Translations under genes and position numbers: made by a program
Notes under the pieces: model-generated
Told to the model about the DNA's origin: nothing
Databases searched by the model: none
Seen by the model: only the letters and a program-made list of their open reading frames with translations
From: a virus
Length of the DNA: 64,000 nt
IMG/VR virus record: IMGVR_UViG_3300042402_003021
Span: 41,196-105,195 of that record
Strand: one strand, 5' to 3'
Shown here: positions 9,313-18,584 of the stretch, one piece after another
How positions within the stretch are numbered: the first letter of the stretch is position 1
Layout: each line of letters opens with the position of its first letter

Positions 9313-10342
9313 CAATTACTCCTTTTAGTTGGGGTGCTAGTTCTTTCTGTAGATCTGATATTTTCATATCGCCAGCATCTTTGGCTGAAATTCGTGGTCG
9401 ATAATAATTAAATCTACGACCGCATTTTTTGACTATCTGTTTATAGGCCATATCACCAGCATCATCTGAGTCCGTTAATATAATTACATTACATGCTCCA
9501 CTATTTTCCATTAGTAATAGTTGATCATCACTGATACTGGAACCAAAAATACCTACTGTTTGTTTATATCCAGCTTCGTGCATCCTCCATACATCACCCT
9601 GACCTTCTACCAAAATTATGTTACCAGTTTGTAATATATCATATTTAGCTATATGCATACCATATAACACAGCTTTTTTAAAGCCTTTACTGTATAACCA
9701 CTTAGGTTGCAAATCATTGTTCAATGCTCTACCAGCACATCCAACATATTTATATGATTGATCATATATTGGTACTACAGATCTGCCAGACATAGGTTTA
9801 TTTTTTTCTTTACAAATACCAACATCAAATGTGTTTAACGTTTCTGGTAGAAATCCTCTATTGATAAAGTATTTGCATGGTATATCTAGTTTTAATCTAA
9901 CTTGTGATCTAGATAATTCACTACCTATATCTTGTGGTTTTTTTGTAAAGACTTCTAGTATGTCTAAATTTTTGGTTGGTATTTCTATATCAGAGTGGTT
10001 CAATTTTGTGCCAAGTATATTTTCACAAAATGATAGAGTTTCATTTAATGAGATTTTTTTTCTTCGTGTGTGAGACATAGCCCCTCTAACAAATCCAAAA
10101 ATATTACTAGTATATTCTTCTTGACAATTATGTGTCCAGCATCTCCAATTACCTTTAGCTGAATCGCCATCAACAAACAAACTGCATCCCTCTGGATTAT
10201 CACCACCATGCACAGGACAAGGAAATGAAAATCTATTTGGATATTCTATGTAGTCAATTTGAAATGTATTCAATATTTTGGGAATATTGTCTATCAATTT
10301 AACACAGATACTATATATCTGTTTCTGAGTCAATTTCTCCAT
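9302..10342 (-). CDS. dnaG: DNA primase (zinc finger and TOPRIM)
   Basis: About 346 residues. A CHC2-type zinc finger near residues 40-75 has CPVHGGDNPEGCSLF ... NWRCWTHNC. A catalytic core follows with PIYDQSYKYVGCAGR, then the TOPRIM Glu in ILVEGQGDVWRM and the Asp pair in ILTDSDDAGDMA. It makes RNA primers for lagging-strand synthesis. There is no helicase domain and the C terminus is short; the helicase is the adjacent gene, with which it overlaps by 32 bp. The ATG at 10342 is chosen over a TTG three codons upstream. Confidence 0.92.
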   Translation of the reverse strand: MEKLTQKQIYSICVKLIDNIPKILNTFQIDYIEYPNRFSFPCPVHGGDNPEGCSLFVDGDSAKGNWRCWTHNCQEEYTSNIFGFVRGAMSHTRRKKISLNETLSFCENILGTKLNHSDIEIPTKNLDILEVFTKKPQDIGSELSRSQVRLKLDIPCKYFINRGFLPETLNTFDVGICKEKNKPMSGRSVVPIYDQSYKYVGCAGRALNNDLQPKWLYSKGFKKAVLYGMHIAKYDILQTGNIILVEGQGDVWRMHEAGYKQTVGIFGSSISDDQLLLMENSGACNVIILTDSDDAGDMAYKQIVKKCGRRFNYYRPRISAKDAGDMKISDLQKELAPQLKGVIDAN

Positions 10343-11771
10343 CGATCTCAAATCCTTCTTGTTTATTTTTTGCCTTTTGATGTATTTCGTTTCTAGTCTT
10401 GCCTTCTTCTATTTTACCAATAGAGCCAAACATCTTCATGCTAATATAATCGCCATCATCTAGTCCTCCACCATGCCTTGACACGATTGGTACAAGTTTA
10501 CGATTTCCATTTTCTTGCCTATCTTCAGCAATTTCTTCATCTGATTTTAGCTTGAATATTGAGAAACTTGTACATAGCCAAATTAATCTATCTGATCCAG
10601 AAACTACATCTGTAGATTCCTTAGTAATACCATCTCTATTTAATTGTACAAAACTAAGGCATGGTACATCATACTTTACGCAAAAATTATGTAGTTTAGT
10701 AATTTGAAAACCAAGAACTTGATATTCTTGCATAGAATTGTTTATTGTTTCTGATCCCATTAATTTTAGATAGTCATATATTATTAAACAGTCTTTAGTA
10801 GAGCCATCCTCATTAAATCCTACATATTGATATATCCATTTTCTCATGATTGATATTATATTTTCAAATGGCTGACCAGCAATACTGATGTAGTGATATG
10901 GAATACTTTTAAGTTCTTCTGCTGCCTTATATACCTTCTCTTTATCTAATTCACATTGTCCAAATTTTCCAGTAGATATCTTATTAATTTCTACACCGCT
11001 CAAATTTGCTATCATGCGATTGAGATGATCTTCCTTTGACATTTCAGTATCGAGCATAAGAACTGGTATTTTAAGTCCTTTGGATACATTTAAAGCTACA
11101 GCATCACCAAACATTGATTTACCAATTTTTGGTCTGGCGGCAATTAAATCTACGCATTTTCTACGCAAGCCACCACCTATGGCTAAATCATATCTACTAA
11201 AGCCTGTTGGAATACCTGCAAAATCTGATGGATTGTCGCATAGGTATGTAATATACTCTTCTATATTTGATCCTATGATTTCAGTAGACTTATTAGATGA
11301 TTGATAAATACTAGACGTTGCATCTAATATTGGCTCTTCTATACTAGATATCATATCCATGATATCTTCTTCACCGTTTATAGTCTCTAGTCTCTCAGAG
11401 CAAACTTTAAGAGTTTGCTTTAGATCTCTAGCTAATTTTAATTTAGCGATTTTAGCTGCATGTATGGAAACATTTTCTTTATGAATAGGGAAATTAAATA
11501 ATGATCTAATGAAACCTATTTCATCTTTAGTATTAATCTTTTCAGAAATACCTAGATCACTAGCGGCAGATAGAATTGATGTTAAATCAACTTTGATATT
11601 ATTGTTTATTATGGCCTTTAAGCAACTGAATATAAGTTGATTGGTGCTATTATGAAAATGGTCGGTATCAACAAAGTCTATATTGAGATACACATCTAAG
11701 CCATATTGGCATAATCCAGCCAATACGGCTCTTTCAGATGCAGCATTTTCTAGCAAGCTTTTCTTTTGCAT
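10311..11771 (-). CDS. dnaB: Replicative DNA helicase, DnaB type
   Basis: A 486-residue DnaB family helicase. The N-terminal domain has ERAVLAGLCQYG ... FHNSTNQLIFSCLKAI. The RecA-like ATPase has a GIPTGFSRYDLAIGGGL lead-in, Walker A AARPKIGKSMF (about residues 210-220), the Walker B-like LIIYDYLKLM, and SFVQLNRDG with DRLIWLC as late motifs. Position 4 of the usual GRPxMGKT loop is changed (Lys-Ile), but the GKS core is kept. It unwinds the fork ahead of the split polymerase III. It follows the Zn-ribbon gene with a 1-base stop/start overlap. Confidence 0.93.
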   Translation of the reverse strand: MQKKSLLENAASERAVLAGLCQYGLDVYLNIDFVDTDHFHNSTNQLIFSCLKAIINNNIKVDLTSILSAASDLGISEKINTKDEIGFIRSLFNFPIHKENVSIHAAKIAKLKLARDLKQTLKVCSERLETINGEEDIMDMISSIEEPILDATSSIYQSSNKSTEIIGSNIEEYITYLCDNPSDFAGIPTGFSRYDLAIGGGLRRKCVDLIAARPKIGKSMFGDAVALNVSKGLKIPVLMLDTEMSKEDHLNRMIANLSGVEINKISTGKFGQCELDKEKVYKAAEELKSIPYHYISIAGQPFENIISIMRKWIYQYVGFNEDGSTKDCLIIYDYLKLMGSETINNSMQEYQVLGFQITKLHNFCVKYDVPCLSFVQLNRDGITKESTDVVSGSDRLIWLCTSFSIFKLKSDEEIAEDRQENGNRKLVPIVSRHGGGLDDGDYISMKMFGSIGKIEEGKTRNEIHQKAKNKQEGFEIDGEIDSETDI

Positions 11772-12172
11772 TATTTACCTATACATCTATCGCAGATAAA
11801 GAAATCTCTTTTATGTGTTGGATGAGTCTGAATTGATTTATTGCACTTTTGACAAGTTTGATATATTGGTTGAAACCTTGGTCGCTTTCTTTCTGTTGGC
11901 TTTATATCTGGTGTAGTAATATCTTTGGCTTCTATTCCATCATCTTGAAACGTATTTACACGTTTCTTGATGGCATTTACAGGCACCCCTCTTTTGTTGT
12001 CATTCTGTGATTTTGGCATAGTGAAGATGAATTCATTATTGTCGTCTTTTTTCTCTATTGGTGCTGCTATGTCTTGTTCAGACATTAAAGAACTTGCTAG
12101 TGCAATTAGTTCTTCGTCATTTGTTTCTATTGCTTTTTTTAATAGGTTCTTTATGTGTTCTGTTTTATTCAT
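11771..12172 (-). CDS. Small protein with C-terminal zinc ribbon
   Basis: A 133-residue protein. The N-terminal 30 residues are helical (KTEHIKNLLKKAIETNDEELIALASSLM), the middle is low-complexity and charged, and the C terminus has CQKCNK-x13-CDRC, a treble-clef or ribbon metal site. The family is not recognised. It sits directly upstream of the helicase gene and shares its stop/start base. A helicase-loader or adaptor role is possible by position but not shown. Confidence 0.65.
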   Translation of the reverse strand: MNKTEHIKNLLKKAIETNDEELIALASSLMSEQDIAAPIEKKDDNNEFIFTMPKSQNDNKRGVPVNAIKKRVNTFQDDGIEAKDITTPDIKPTERKRPRFQPIYQTCQKCNKSIQTHPTHKRDFFICDRCIGK

Positions 12173-12635
12173 TATATTTCCTCTTAGCTAAACTAGATAA
12201 TATTTCTGACATCTTTTTGATAGTGCTGATTTTATTTTGTAATACCTTGATTCTAGCACTAGAATAAGTTTTTACTTTAACAATTTGTGTTGCTAATGGA
12301 TTTTCCTTAACTGCTTTAAAGTACTTCTCTTGCCATTTTGTATATTTATCTCCGTACTGATCTATCTTGTCTGCAATCACATACCATATGCTATCATCAG
12401 CCCAATCGAAGGCAATTTGCTCTTTGCACAATAAACTATCTAAATATTCACTATATGCATATAATTCATATGCATACTCTAGGCATTGATTATGAGTTAA
12501 TTTTCTGAGTTGATCCCTACCAATATTCAATATTTCATCTATCGCGGGATTAGGTTTGACAGCTTGAATGCCATGCAAATTAATCCAATCTTCAATAGAA
12601 GATTTGAATACTTCAAATCTTTCTTCTCCATTCAT
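12165..12635 (-). CDS. Helical protein of unknown function in recombination operon
   Basis: A 156-residue, mostly helical and charged protein with a long C-terminal helix (KTYSSARIKVLQNKISTIKKMSEIL). I recognise no catalytic motif. It lies three genes downstream of the RecA/UvsX gene in the same operon and overlaps its neighbours by 8 and 23 bp. UvsY-type recombination mediators are small helical proteins found next to phage recombinases, so that is one guess. No residue-level similarity supports it here. Confidence 0.6.
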   Translation of the reverse strand: MNGEERFEVFKSSIEDWINLHGIQAVKPNPAIDEILNIGRDQLRKLTHNQCLEYAYELYAYSEYLDSLLCKEQIAFDWADDSIWYVIADKIDQYGDKYTKWQEKYFKAVKENPLATQIVKVKTYSSARIKVLQNKISTIKKMSEILSSLAKRKYNE

Positions 12636-13017
12636 TTATATCCTCATTATAATTTAGTTCAACTAACTTGATGGAATTAATATCACACCACTCTCTTTTA
12701 TCATTATCTCTGGCTTTTGCACGATAAAAATGTAACTTGTTTTTGAAGAAGAATTTATTGAATTTGTAATGCTGCTCTCCATGAACTTCTATGATCAAAT
12801 TTCTATTTGGTATGAAAAAATCGGCTCTCAATACAGTGTTTCTGTACTTTGTCTTACTTCCGGGTAAAGATACCTCTTCTAAAACTCTATCATGTGGAAA
12901 TAGTTCATTCAATAAGTCTTTTGCCATCATATGTAATGATGATCTATTTTCTGTGTCTGCTTGATTTGCAGACGGGTTCCAACTATAGTTTTTACCATCT
13001 AGTCCTAATATGTTCAT
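12613..13017 (-). CDS. Vsr/DUF559-like PD-(D/E)XK endonuclease
   Basis: About 134 residues. The core is RADFFIPNRNLIIEVHGEQHYKFN, with Asp of the first strand, then Glu-x-His-Gly-x-Gln-His in the next strand. ARDNDKREWCDINSIKLVELNYNE follows, the Lys/Arg helix and closing strand of Vsr-type endonucleases. It probably nicks or cuts DNA, maybe in repair or recombination. A GTG at 13026 is possible, but the ATG at 13017 overlaps the recombinase stop as ATGA and is preferred. Confidence 0.75.
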   Translation of the reverse strand: MNILGLDGKNYSWNPSANQADTENRSSLHMMAKDLLNELFPHDRVLEEVSLPGSKTKYRNTVLRADFFIPNRNLIIEVHGEQHYKFNKFFFKNKLHFYRAKARDNDKREWCDINSIKLVELNYNEDINEWRRKI

Positions 13018-14093
13018 ATCACACACTTAATATTATTTTCCAATATTGACACTACTTCTGGATTAGATACTAAAAATTGATATAGGTTATCTTGTCCTTG
13101 AAACTTAAAAGCCTTTTCTATCGCTTCGCTATCTTCGATATCCAAATCTGGTTTTATCTTCTTAATTAAGTCTTTATGCTGCCCCATAAAGGAACATGTC
13201 ATCCATGCACCGGCCTTATCTATCATACCAAGATCCAGAGCAAGAATCAATACCTCTTGCACTTTATCAATTCCATGACCATATCTAATCCAACTTTGTA
13301 CTTGTCCACCGGGTGGCCCCATCGATGAACATAAAATTTTCCAGTTCACAACCTGACCAATTCTTTCTTGATTATTATTAGTCCAAGGAGTTACAGCGGA
13401 TAGCTTTTCTCCACCACTCTTGATTTCCATTCTTGTATCTGCTTGATATTGAATTTTTGTACCACCATCAGCCATTTTAGTGGCACCAAATCCAGCTGTG
13501 TTTGCTATGAAGTGTGTAATTGCTATTATTAAGCCACGTTGTCTTGGTAAGAGCTGACCCATCTTTTTAGTAAAGATAGATAGAATCTTTGGTAATCCAG
13601 CCCTACCGGGGGTCATATCTCCATCTAATTCTTTTGCTGGCATTAATGAGGATATAGAATCTATAATAAGTACCGCACCATGATAATCTGGATGACTCAT
13701 TAACTTATGTGCCACATCTAAAAAATCCTCTGCTGGTAGTGGTTTATCTTCTGGATGTATAATTTTCATTTTTGAGGCATCTAAATCTCTTACTTCAAAG
13801 TTCATATCTTTCAATCTGCCCTCAACATCTAAATATATAACCGGTCTTCCCTCCTTTTGGCAATTAGATGCTATTTGCATTGCAGTTGTTGTCTTACCGC
13901 TTTTTGGATCTCCAGTAAGTGTGAGCCAAGTTCCTTCACGAATACCTCCACCTAAAGCAATATCTATGGCTGGACTCACAGATATAACTTTGTAGTTACG
14001 TTTTTCCTCTAGGATCTGCTGACCATTAGATATAATATTACCATACTGTTTTAGAATCTTTGTAAGATATTCTGGATCTTTTTCTTTAGCCAT
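13014..14093 (-). CDS. RecA/UvsX-like recombinase
   Basis: A 359-residue RecA-fold protein. It has PAIDIALGGGIREG before Walker A GDPKSGKTT (about residues 59-67), the Walker B-type AVLIIDSISSL, and QRGLIIAITHF. It should form filaments on single-stranded DNA and promote strand exchange in recombination-dependent replication. The typical bacterial RecA C-terminal domain is replaced by a phage-type tail. Nucleases, primase and helicase lie downstream in the same operon. The family call is firm; RecA versus UvsX subtype is less so. Confidence 0.92.
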   Translation of the reverse strand: MAKEKDPEYLTKILKQYGNIISNGQQILEEKRNYKVISVSPAIDIALGGGIREGTWLTLTGDPKSGKTTTAMQIASNCQKEGRPVIYLDVEGRLKDMNFEVRDLDASKMKIIHPEDKPLPAEDFLDVAHKLMSHPDYHGAVLIIDSISSLMPAKELDGDMTPGRAGLPKILSIFTKKMGQLLPRQRGLIIAITHFIANTAGFGATKMADGGTKIQYQADTRMEIKSGGEKLSAVTPWTNNNQERIGQVVNWKILCSSMGPPGGQVQSWIRYGHGIDKVQEVLILALDLGMIDKAGAWMTCSFMGQHKDLIKKIKPDLDIEDSEAIEKAFKFQGQDNLYQFLVSNPEVVSILENNIKCVI

Positions 14094-14565
14094 TTTGTGC
14101 TTTCCTAATCTTATTCAAGAGTGTAGTTTTTAAATTTTTTGGTCTGGTTGTATATTCTAATTTGTCAATGTTTGCTGTGTCAAGAGTCTTTTTTGGTTTT
14201 TGTTTTTCAGCTTCTGTTATTTCAAAACTGATTTTAATATAATCTTCAACATATTTAGAAATCAATACAAATTTTTTAGATGAATGTAAAAAACCTAACG
14301 AGTATGTTTTTTTACCGTGTGCCGTATTTAAATAATGTAATACTGCTTCTATTGAATATTTATTTATTAATTTATTGGCAACTCGGATTTGTATCTGATA
14401 CTCGTCCTTTTGCGATTTATTCCAAAATTTATATTCTAGATTACCAGTATTATCTTTTTCTCTTTTCCTAATACACACCAATTCAGCTATATATTGTGCT
14501 GCGGTACAGGGTTCACCCGTTGAGCAACTTTTGTATTTCTGGATGTTCTCGTTTTTTTGATCCAT
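14086..14565 (-). CDS. Phage protein of unknown function next to recombinase
   Basis: About 159 residues. The N-terminal part has KSCSTGEPCTAAQYIAELVC, a conserved-looking Cys-containing segment, followed by KFWNKSQKDEYQIQIRVANKLINKY. It is charged and alpha-rich with no known catalytic motif. Another in-frame ATG at 14589 would add eight residues. Translation overlaps the gene upstream by about 50 bp and the recombinase by 8 bp. The function is unknown; position suggests replication or recombination. Confidence 0.65.
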   Translation of the reverse strand: MDQKNENIQKYKSCSTGEPCTAAQYIAELVCIRKREKDNTGNLEYKFWNKSQKDEYQIQIRVANKLINKYSIEAVLHYLNTAHGKKTYSLGFLHSSKKFVLISKYVEDYIKISFEITEAEKQKPKKTLDTANIDKLEYTTRPKNLKTTLLNKIRKAQNG

Positions 14566-15019
14566 TTTTAAATAACATGCTTGCAACATTTTCTTCTGTC
14601 AATACTCTAGTACTATGTCTTTTTTCAAACTGACTAATAGGCCAAGTATATTTTGCAACATCTATACAAGAACAGTCATCTCTTAAAAGTCCAACTGTTA
14701 TTGTTTGAAAAGACTGTGAATGACTTCCATCCATTGCTTGATCTTTAGCCATGCCACGCATAACAAACACGCCATCTAGACCTTCTTCATCTTCAAAGAA
14801 AATCTCATGAGGCGCACCAAACATATGTAATTCCACCTTTACTGGATATACATCATTCTCTGCACAATATCTTTTAAGTCTAATCCAAGGATTATCAAAT
14901 CCTTCTCTGTCATAATCTCCATAAGCTTTTGTGCCATCATTAAGAGTAATTTGCCAACTGATCATAAGATCATGATAGCATAATTTTTCCATGTATCCAT
15001 CTATACTTTTGCAAATCAT
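14513..15019 (-). CDS. Phage protein of unknown function
   Basis: A 168-residue protein with a beta-rich N-terminal half (MISWQITLNDGTKAYGDYDREGFDNPW, then VKVELHMFGAPHEIFFEDEEGLDGVF). The C-terminal end begins STRVLTEENVASMLFKNGS. I do not recognise the family. It starts 2 bp after the HTH-like gene and overlaps the next gene. The acidic surface and small size fit a phage accessory protein. Confidence 0.65.
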   Translation of the reverse strand: MICKSIDGYMEKLCYHDLMISWQITLNDGTKAYGDYDREGFDNPWIRLKRYCAENDVYPVKVELHMFGAPHEIFFEDEEGLDGVFVMRGMAKDQAMDGSHSQSFQTITVGLLRDDCSCIDVAKYTWPISQFEKRHSTRVLTEENVASMLFKNGSKKREHPEIQKLLNG

Positions 15020-15020
15020 A

Positions 15021-15335
15021 TCAATCCTCCCGAATTTTATGAATTACATCTCTATATTTTCTAGATGAGTATACATCTAATTTAGTCTTTTTTTCATCCG
15101 CTGACATTGAAGCAGATTCTGTCATAACAACTACACCACGCTCTTTGTTTCTTGCGTATAGATTTATATCTGAACCACCATTATTGGTATCAGTTGTAGG
15201 AGTAAGTGTTTTCAAATATGTCTCAACAACCTTATCTGATCTTTGTAATTTAGAGGCTAGTTCAACTAGTGTCATATTAGATCTATTAGCGTCAATAAAT
15301 TCTTTATCTGCTTTAGATAGTGGTCCTTTTCTCAT
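15021..15335 (-). CDS. Small helix-turn-helix-like protein
   Basis: A 104-residue protein. Residues 5-45 (LSKADKEFIDANRSNMTLVELASKLQRSDKVVETYL) resemble a helix-turn-helix of the GcrA/Trp-repressor kind: a helix, TLVELASKLQRS as turn and VVETYLKTL as recognition helix. The C-terminal half is charged (SSRKYRDVIHKIRED). It may bind DNA. The start overlaps the stop of the gene upstream by one base. Function is inferred from fold resemblance only. Confidence 0.55.
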   Translation of the reverse strand: MRKGPLSKADKEFIDANRSNMTLVELASKLQRSDKVVETYLKTLTPTTDTNNGGSDINLYARNKERGVVVMTESASMSADEKKTKLDVYSSRKYRDVIHKIRED

Positions 15336-15676
15336 TATATTTGCTCCATTACTATTCTTCTTGCCATTGTAAAGTATAAACGATTTTTTGTTTGAAGAAA
15401 TTTTATATATGAATCGAATGCCTGTTTATTAACCTTTTTGAATATTTTTGGATATGTAGTATTGCGTATGCTACTATCTATATGATGTGGATCTATAATC
15501 TCTCCACGCGCATATTTAATATAATATAATTCTTTATCGTCATTAATTGTTTTTTTGGCGAATGCTACTTCTTCATTATTAGTCTCTTTGGCGTTTTTGT
15601 CAAAGAAAGTCCTGACAAGATGTACTGGATCTGGTAAATTTAGATCACTTACATCTTCATTTTCCCACCTAGCCAT
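15335..15676 (-). CDS. Hypothetical protein
   Basis: A 113-residue charged protein (MARWENEDVSDLNLPDPVHLVRTFFDK...) with no motif I recognise. It has an internal EIIDPHHIDSSIRN segment and a C-terminal helix. It overlaps the 76-residue gene upstream by 8 bp and the HTH-like gene downstream by one base, so it is part of the same transcript. Its similar composition to its neighbours supports a real gene. Confidence 0.6.
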   Translation of the reverse strand: MARWENEDVSDLNLPDPVHLVRTFFDKNAKETNNEEVAFAKKTINDDKELYYIKYARGEIIDPHHIDSSIRNTTYPKIFKKVNKQAFDSYIKFLQTKNRLYFTMARRIVMEQI

Positions 15677-15899
15677 TTAATCTCTCCAATTTTTGTTTAA
15701 GATATTTAATTGCTTCTGCCTCTGACACGGCAGAAAAATAAAATTGTGCTTTATTTGATATACCATAATCAGATAGAAGTTTATTTCCTAATACTTGTTG
15801 ATCAAGCGTTCCATCTGGTAATATCTTTCTAATATCAATTTTCATTGTAATAGTGACATGATGTGGGTGTTCTTTTCTATTACTCAAATTATGATTCAT
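15669..15899 (-). CDS. Hypothetical protein
   Basis: A 76-residue protein with strand HHVTITMKIDIRKIL and a C-terminal helix SEAEAIKYLKQKLERL. It looks like a small alpha/beta domain. The family is not recognised. It shares one base with the stop of the FmdB-like gene upstream, consistent with coupled translation. Confidence 0.6.
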   Translation of the reverse strand: MNHNLSNRKEHPHHVTITMKIDIRKILPDGTLDQQVLGNKLLSDYGISNKAQFYFSAVSEAEAIKYLKQKLERLNG

Positions 15900-16240
15900 C
15901 AGTCACCATCTTTAATCCAACGTACTTTTTCTTGTTGGGTCATTTTATTAATTCTTCTATTAAGTTTACGTTGTTCTGTGATTTCTGATGCTTGATGAAT
16001 ATTATTTTTAGCATTCTTATCTTGTAACTCATATTTTCCCATTTTTTGGGTATTTCTATCTGCTAGTTGTGCAATTGTTACAGGTTCTCCCCTTATCATG
16101 ATTGCTGGTGGATTAATAAAAACTTTAACTAATGTTTCTTTTCCACAGATTGGGCAAGTATGAGTAGAGGGATCATTAAATCCCTGTTTAATTTCTATAT
16201 AAAACGCACATGGCTCACACTCAAAATCGTATGTTGGCAT
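15899..16240 (-). CDS. FmdB-type zinc-ribbon protein
   Basis: A 113-residue protein starting MPTYDFECEPCAFYIEIKQGFNDPSTHTCPICGKE. The Cys-x2-Cys ... Cys-x2-Cys arrangement in the first 35 residues is that of the FmdB putative regulatory family, and the phrase MPTYDFECEPC is typical. The C-terminal half is helical and basic. The role of FmdB proteins is poorly known, though they bind zinc and have been proposed to regulate transcription. It is the first gene of this sub-block, with a 67-bp gap upstream. Confidence 0.8.
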   Translation of the reverse strand: MPTYDFECEPCAFYIEIKQGFNDPSTHTCPICGKETLVKVFINPPAIMIRGEPVTIAQLADRNTQKMGKYELQDKNAKNNIHQASEITEQRKLNRRINKMTQQEKVRWIKDGD

Positions 16241-16307
16241 ATAGCTCTCCGTAACCTTCCTTTGTCCTTCATTATAGATAGATCATAATCAAAAAACACA
16301 CAACATA

Positions 16308-16979
16308 CTAAAGTCTGGCAATAATTCTAGCAATAATTTTATTTCTTACAATATCCTCTGATGATAGTTTACATATCCCAACACCTTCAACGCCCCTAAG
16401 TCTTTCTATGCAGTCATCTAAACCGCCGTCAGACTGTTCGTTCAAATCCGTTTGTGTGATATCGCCATTAATTACCGCTTTAGATTGTGTTCCAATTCTT
16501 GTTAAGAACATTTTTATCTGTTCATATGTAGCATTTTGTGCTTCATCTAATATCATAAATGAATTATGAAAATTTCTTCCTCTCATATATTCTAGTGGAC
16601 ATAATTCTATGGCATTGGTATTCTTGTAATTATTAAATGTGTCAGTACTTAAATATAGTTTCATTTCTTCCAACGTGGGTATTAAGTATGGTAATACCTT
16701 TTCTGTTAATGTTCCCGGCAAATATCCTAAACCACGACCAGATTCTACAACAGGTCTAGTAATAATAATTTTCTCAATTCTATTAGTTAGTAAATATTCA
16801 CATGCCAATCCAACGGCCACAGCTGTTTTACCACTACCAGCTGGTCCTACGCAAAAAGTTATATCGCATTCAGACATTGTTCTAATATAGTCTACTTGAT
16901 TTTGTGTTTTAGGTTTGAATACTTTTCTTAATGGTGGCTTTTTTTCTTTATTAGAATCTGTTGTTCTTTTTTTTCTCAT
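16308..16979 (-). CDS. phoH: PhoH-like ATPase
   Basis: A 223-residue P-loop ATPase. It has KPKTQNQVDYIRTM, Walker A GPAGSGKTA at residues 45-53, IIITRPVVESGRGLGYLPG, ILDEAQNATYEQIKMFLTRIG (Walker B with DEAQ) and VINGDITQTDL. These are all diagnostic of PhoH, a common phage auxiliary gene with unclear function, probably RNA-related. An upstream in-frame start would add 14 residues, but the ATG at 16979 lies 1 bp from the upstream stop and gives the normal length. Confidence 0.92.
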   Translation of the reverse strand: MRKKRTTDSNKEKKPPLRKVFKPKTQNQVDYIRTMSECDITFCVGPAGSGKTAVAVGLACEYLLTNRIEKIIITRPVVESGRGLGYLPGTLTEKVLPYLIPTLEEMKLYLSTDTFNNYKNTNAIELCPLEYMRGRNFHNSFMILDEAQNATYEQIKMFLTRIGTQSKAVINGDITQTDLNEQSDGGLDDCIERLRGVEGVGICKLSSEDIVRNKIIARIIARL

Positions 16980-16980
16980 T

Positions 16981-18078
16981 TTAATATGGCCCAGTGTTTG
17001 AGATTGAACGAATAGTAGCACCTTTGTATTGTACTAAATCACTATAATCATTTTTATATGACAGTGTTAGTTCCACATTACCTCCACCGGTATCTCCACC
17101 AGAAGTAGAGATATTATCTAGGTAGTTTTTCGTCCCTAAATCCCACACAAAATATTGACTGCCTAAAGCATCAGCTACAATTTTTATTTGTTTGTTTTCT
17201 TCGAATGTTTTATCTAAGCGCAATATATCTTGATATAGGTATATACTTCTAATAACACCTACCAATGAACAGGTTATACTGATTGGTAAGTTCACAAACT
17301 TCCAGAGATTGACATCTGTTTCATCATTTGCCCCTCTCCAAATACCAATATCATTTAGTTCTGTATAATCTATTGTAGCTTCAATTTGTATTGACTGTAA
17401 ACCAAATACATCTTTATTGTCTATAGATAGTGGACTATTCAATTTAAAAATTTGATTGGCTTCTTCTGGCAAGATAGTAGAAGACATTTTAATATGCTGT
17501 CTTTTTAGAATATCTCCATCTTGAGCTGAATCGGGTAAAGCATCAATATCGCCATCATCATATTTTACAATATTACTAATAAGTGTAATTGTTTCTGTGA
17601 TTTGATCAACACCAATATCATATGATATATTTGTTAGTAGGCAATTTTTATATGACACTTTTGTCAGTGTTGCACTATCTTGTATTAAAGATACATCATC
17701 TTCTCCATATACTATTATAATATCATAATTTTTTAATCCACTACTATTAGTATATGTGTCTGATCCTTGACATCCTAGATTTGTATTAGATAGTAGATGA
17801 CACTGATTATAATTAGTACTAGAACTTTCATCATAGTAGAATAATTGTCCACCCCTTGGTATTATTCTAGAAATATTAATTTCATGAGTACGGTTCTTAT
17901 TTTCAAAACGAAACCTTCTTTGAAATCTACCAATGTCTACTATAGATGAAGATTCGCTAGTGCTACTTACGCCAACTGACTGAGCGCCATCTAAGTATGC
18001 ATAAGTTCCACCAGATTTAGTATTTCGTTTTCTATACAGTACAGCCTGACAGGCATAGAAAACTCTATTTTGAGACAT
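16981..18078 (-). CDS. Putative virion structural protein
   Basis: A 365-residue protein rich in Ser, Thr, Asn and beta-strand patterns, without enzymatic motifs. It opens MSQNRVFYACQAVLYRKRNT and ends ELTLSYKNDYSDLVQYKGA. Regular beta-rich blocks with DITETITLISN-like segments fit a tail tube or tail-associated protein. No specific family is recognised. It lies between dUTPase and PhoH, 2 bp from each. The call rests on composition and context only. Confidence 0.5.
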   Translation of the reverse strand: MSQNRVFYACQAVLYRKRNTKSGGTYAYLDGAQSVGVSSTSESSSIVDIGRFQRRFRFENKNRTHEINISRIIPRGGQLFYYDESSSTNYNQCHLLSNTNLGCQGSDTYTNSSGLKNYDIIIVYGEDDVSLIQDSATLTKVSYKNCLLTNISYDIGVDQITETITLISNIVKYDDGDIDALPDSAQDGDILKRQHIKMSSTILPEEANQIFKLNSPLSIDNKDVFGLQSIQIEATIDYTELNDIGIWRGANDETDVNLWKFVNLPISITCSLVGVIRSIYLYQDILRLDKTFEENKQIKIVADALGSQYFVWDLGTKNYLDNISTSGGDTGGGNVELTLSYKNDYSDLVQYKGATIRSISNTGPY

Positions 18079-18080
18079 AT

Positions 18081-18569
18081 TTAATTTCCGCTACTGCCAA
18101 AACCAGACTGTCCTCTGTCAGAATTATTTAATTCCTCAGTCTCTATCATTTGTACAGATAAAATAGATTGAAATAATATTTGTGCTATTCTATCCCCAGC
18201 CTTAACATTATATGGTTCATATCCATGATTTTGTAACACAACACACACTTCGCCACGATAACCACTATCAACCACTCCAGCCATAGTATCAAGCCCGTGC
18301 TTAACAGCCAATCCAGATCTAGGCCATATTAAACCAACATAGCCATCTGGAATTGCCATAGATATTCCAGTTTTAATCATCAATCTATTCTGTGATGGTA
18401 TTATGCAATCCTCTAGGGCATATAAATCATAGCCAGCATCTGTATGATTAGCCTTAGATGGAGCTATAGCATTTTTATCTAGCTTCTTAAAATGGATACT
18501 ATGATTATAGGTAGTATTTGATATATTTATAGCTGAACAATCTATCAAGGTTGTTAAATCAATTGACAT
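18081..18569 (-). CDS. dut: dUTP diphosphatase (dUTPase)
   Basis: A 162-residue trimeric-type dUTPase with all five motifs in order: HTDAGYDLYA, WPRSGLAVKHG, GVVDSGYRGEVCV, GDRIAQILF and the C-terminal RGQSGFGSSG. It hydrolyses dUTP to dUMP and keeps uracil out of DNA while supplying dUMP for ThyX. The active-site Asp is in GVVDSGYRG. It is 15 bp downstream of the RNR gene. Confidence 0.96.
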   Translation of the reverse strand: MSIDLTTLIDCSAINISNTTYNHSIHFKKLDKNAIAPSKANHTDAGYDLYALEDCIIPSQNRLMIKTGISMAIPDGYVGLIWPRSGLAVKHGLDTMAGVVDSGYRGEVCVVLQNHGYEPYNVKAGDRIAQILFQSILSVQMIETEELNNSDRGQSGFGSSGN

Positions 18570-18584
18570 AATATGTCTCCAATG

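Noticed and set aside
12165-12635. UvsY recombination mediator
   Set aside because: Size, helical content and position fit, but there is no sequence signature, so it is left as unknown.
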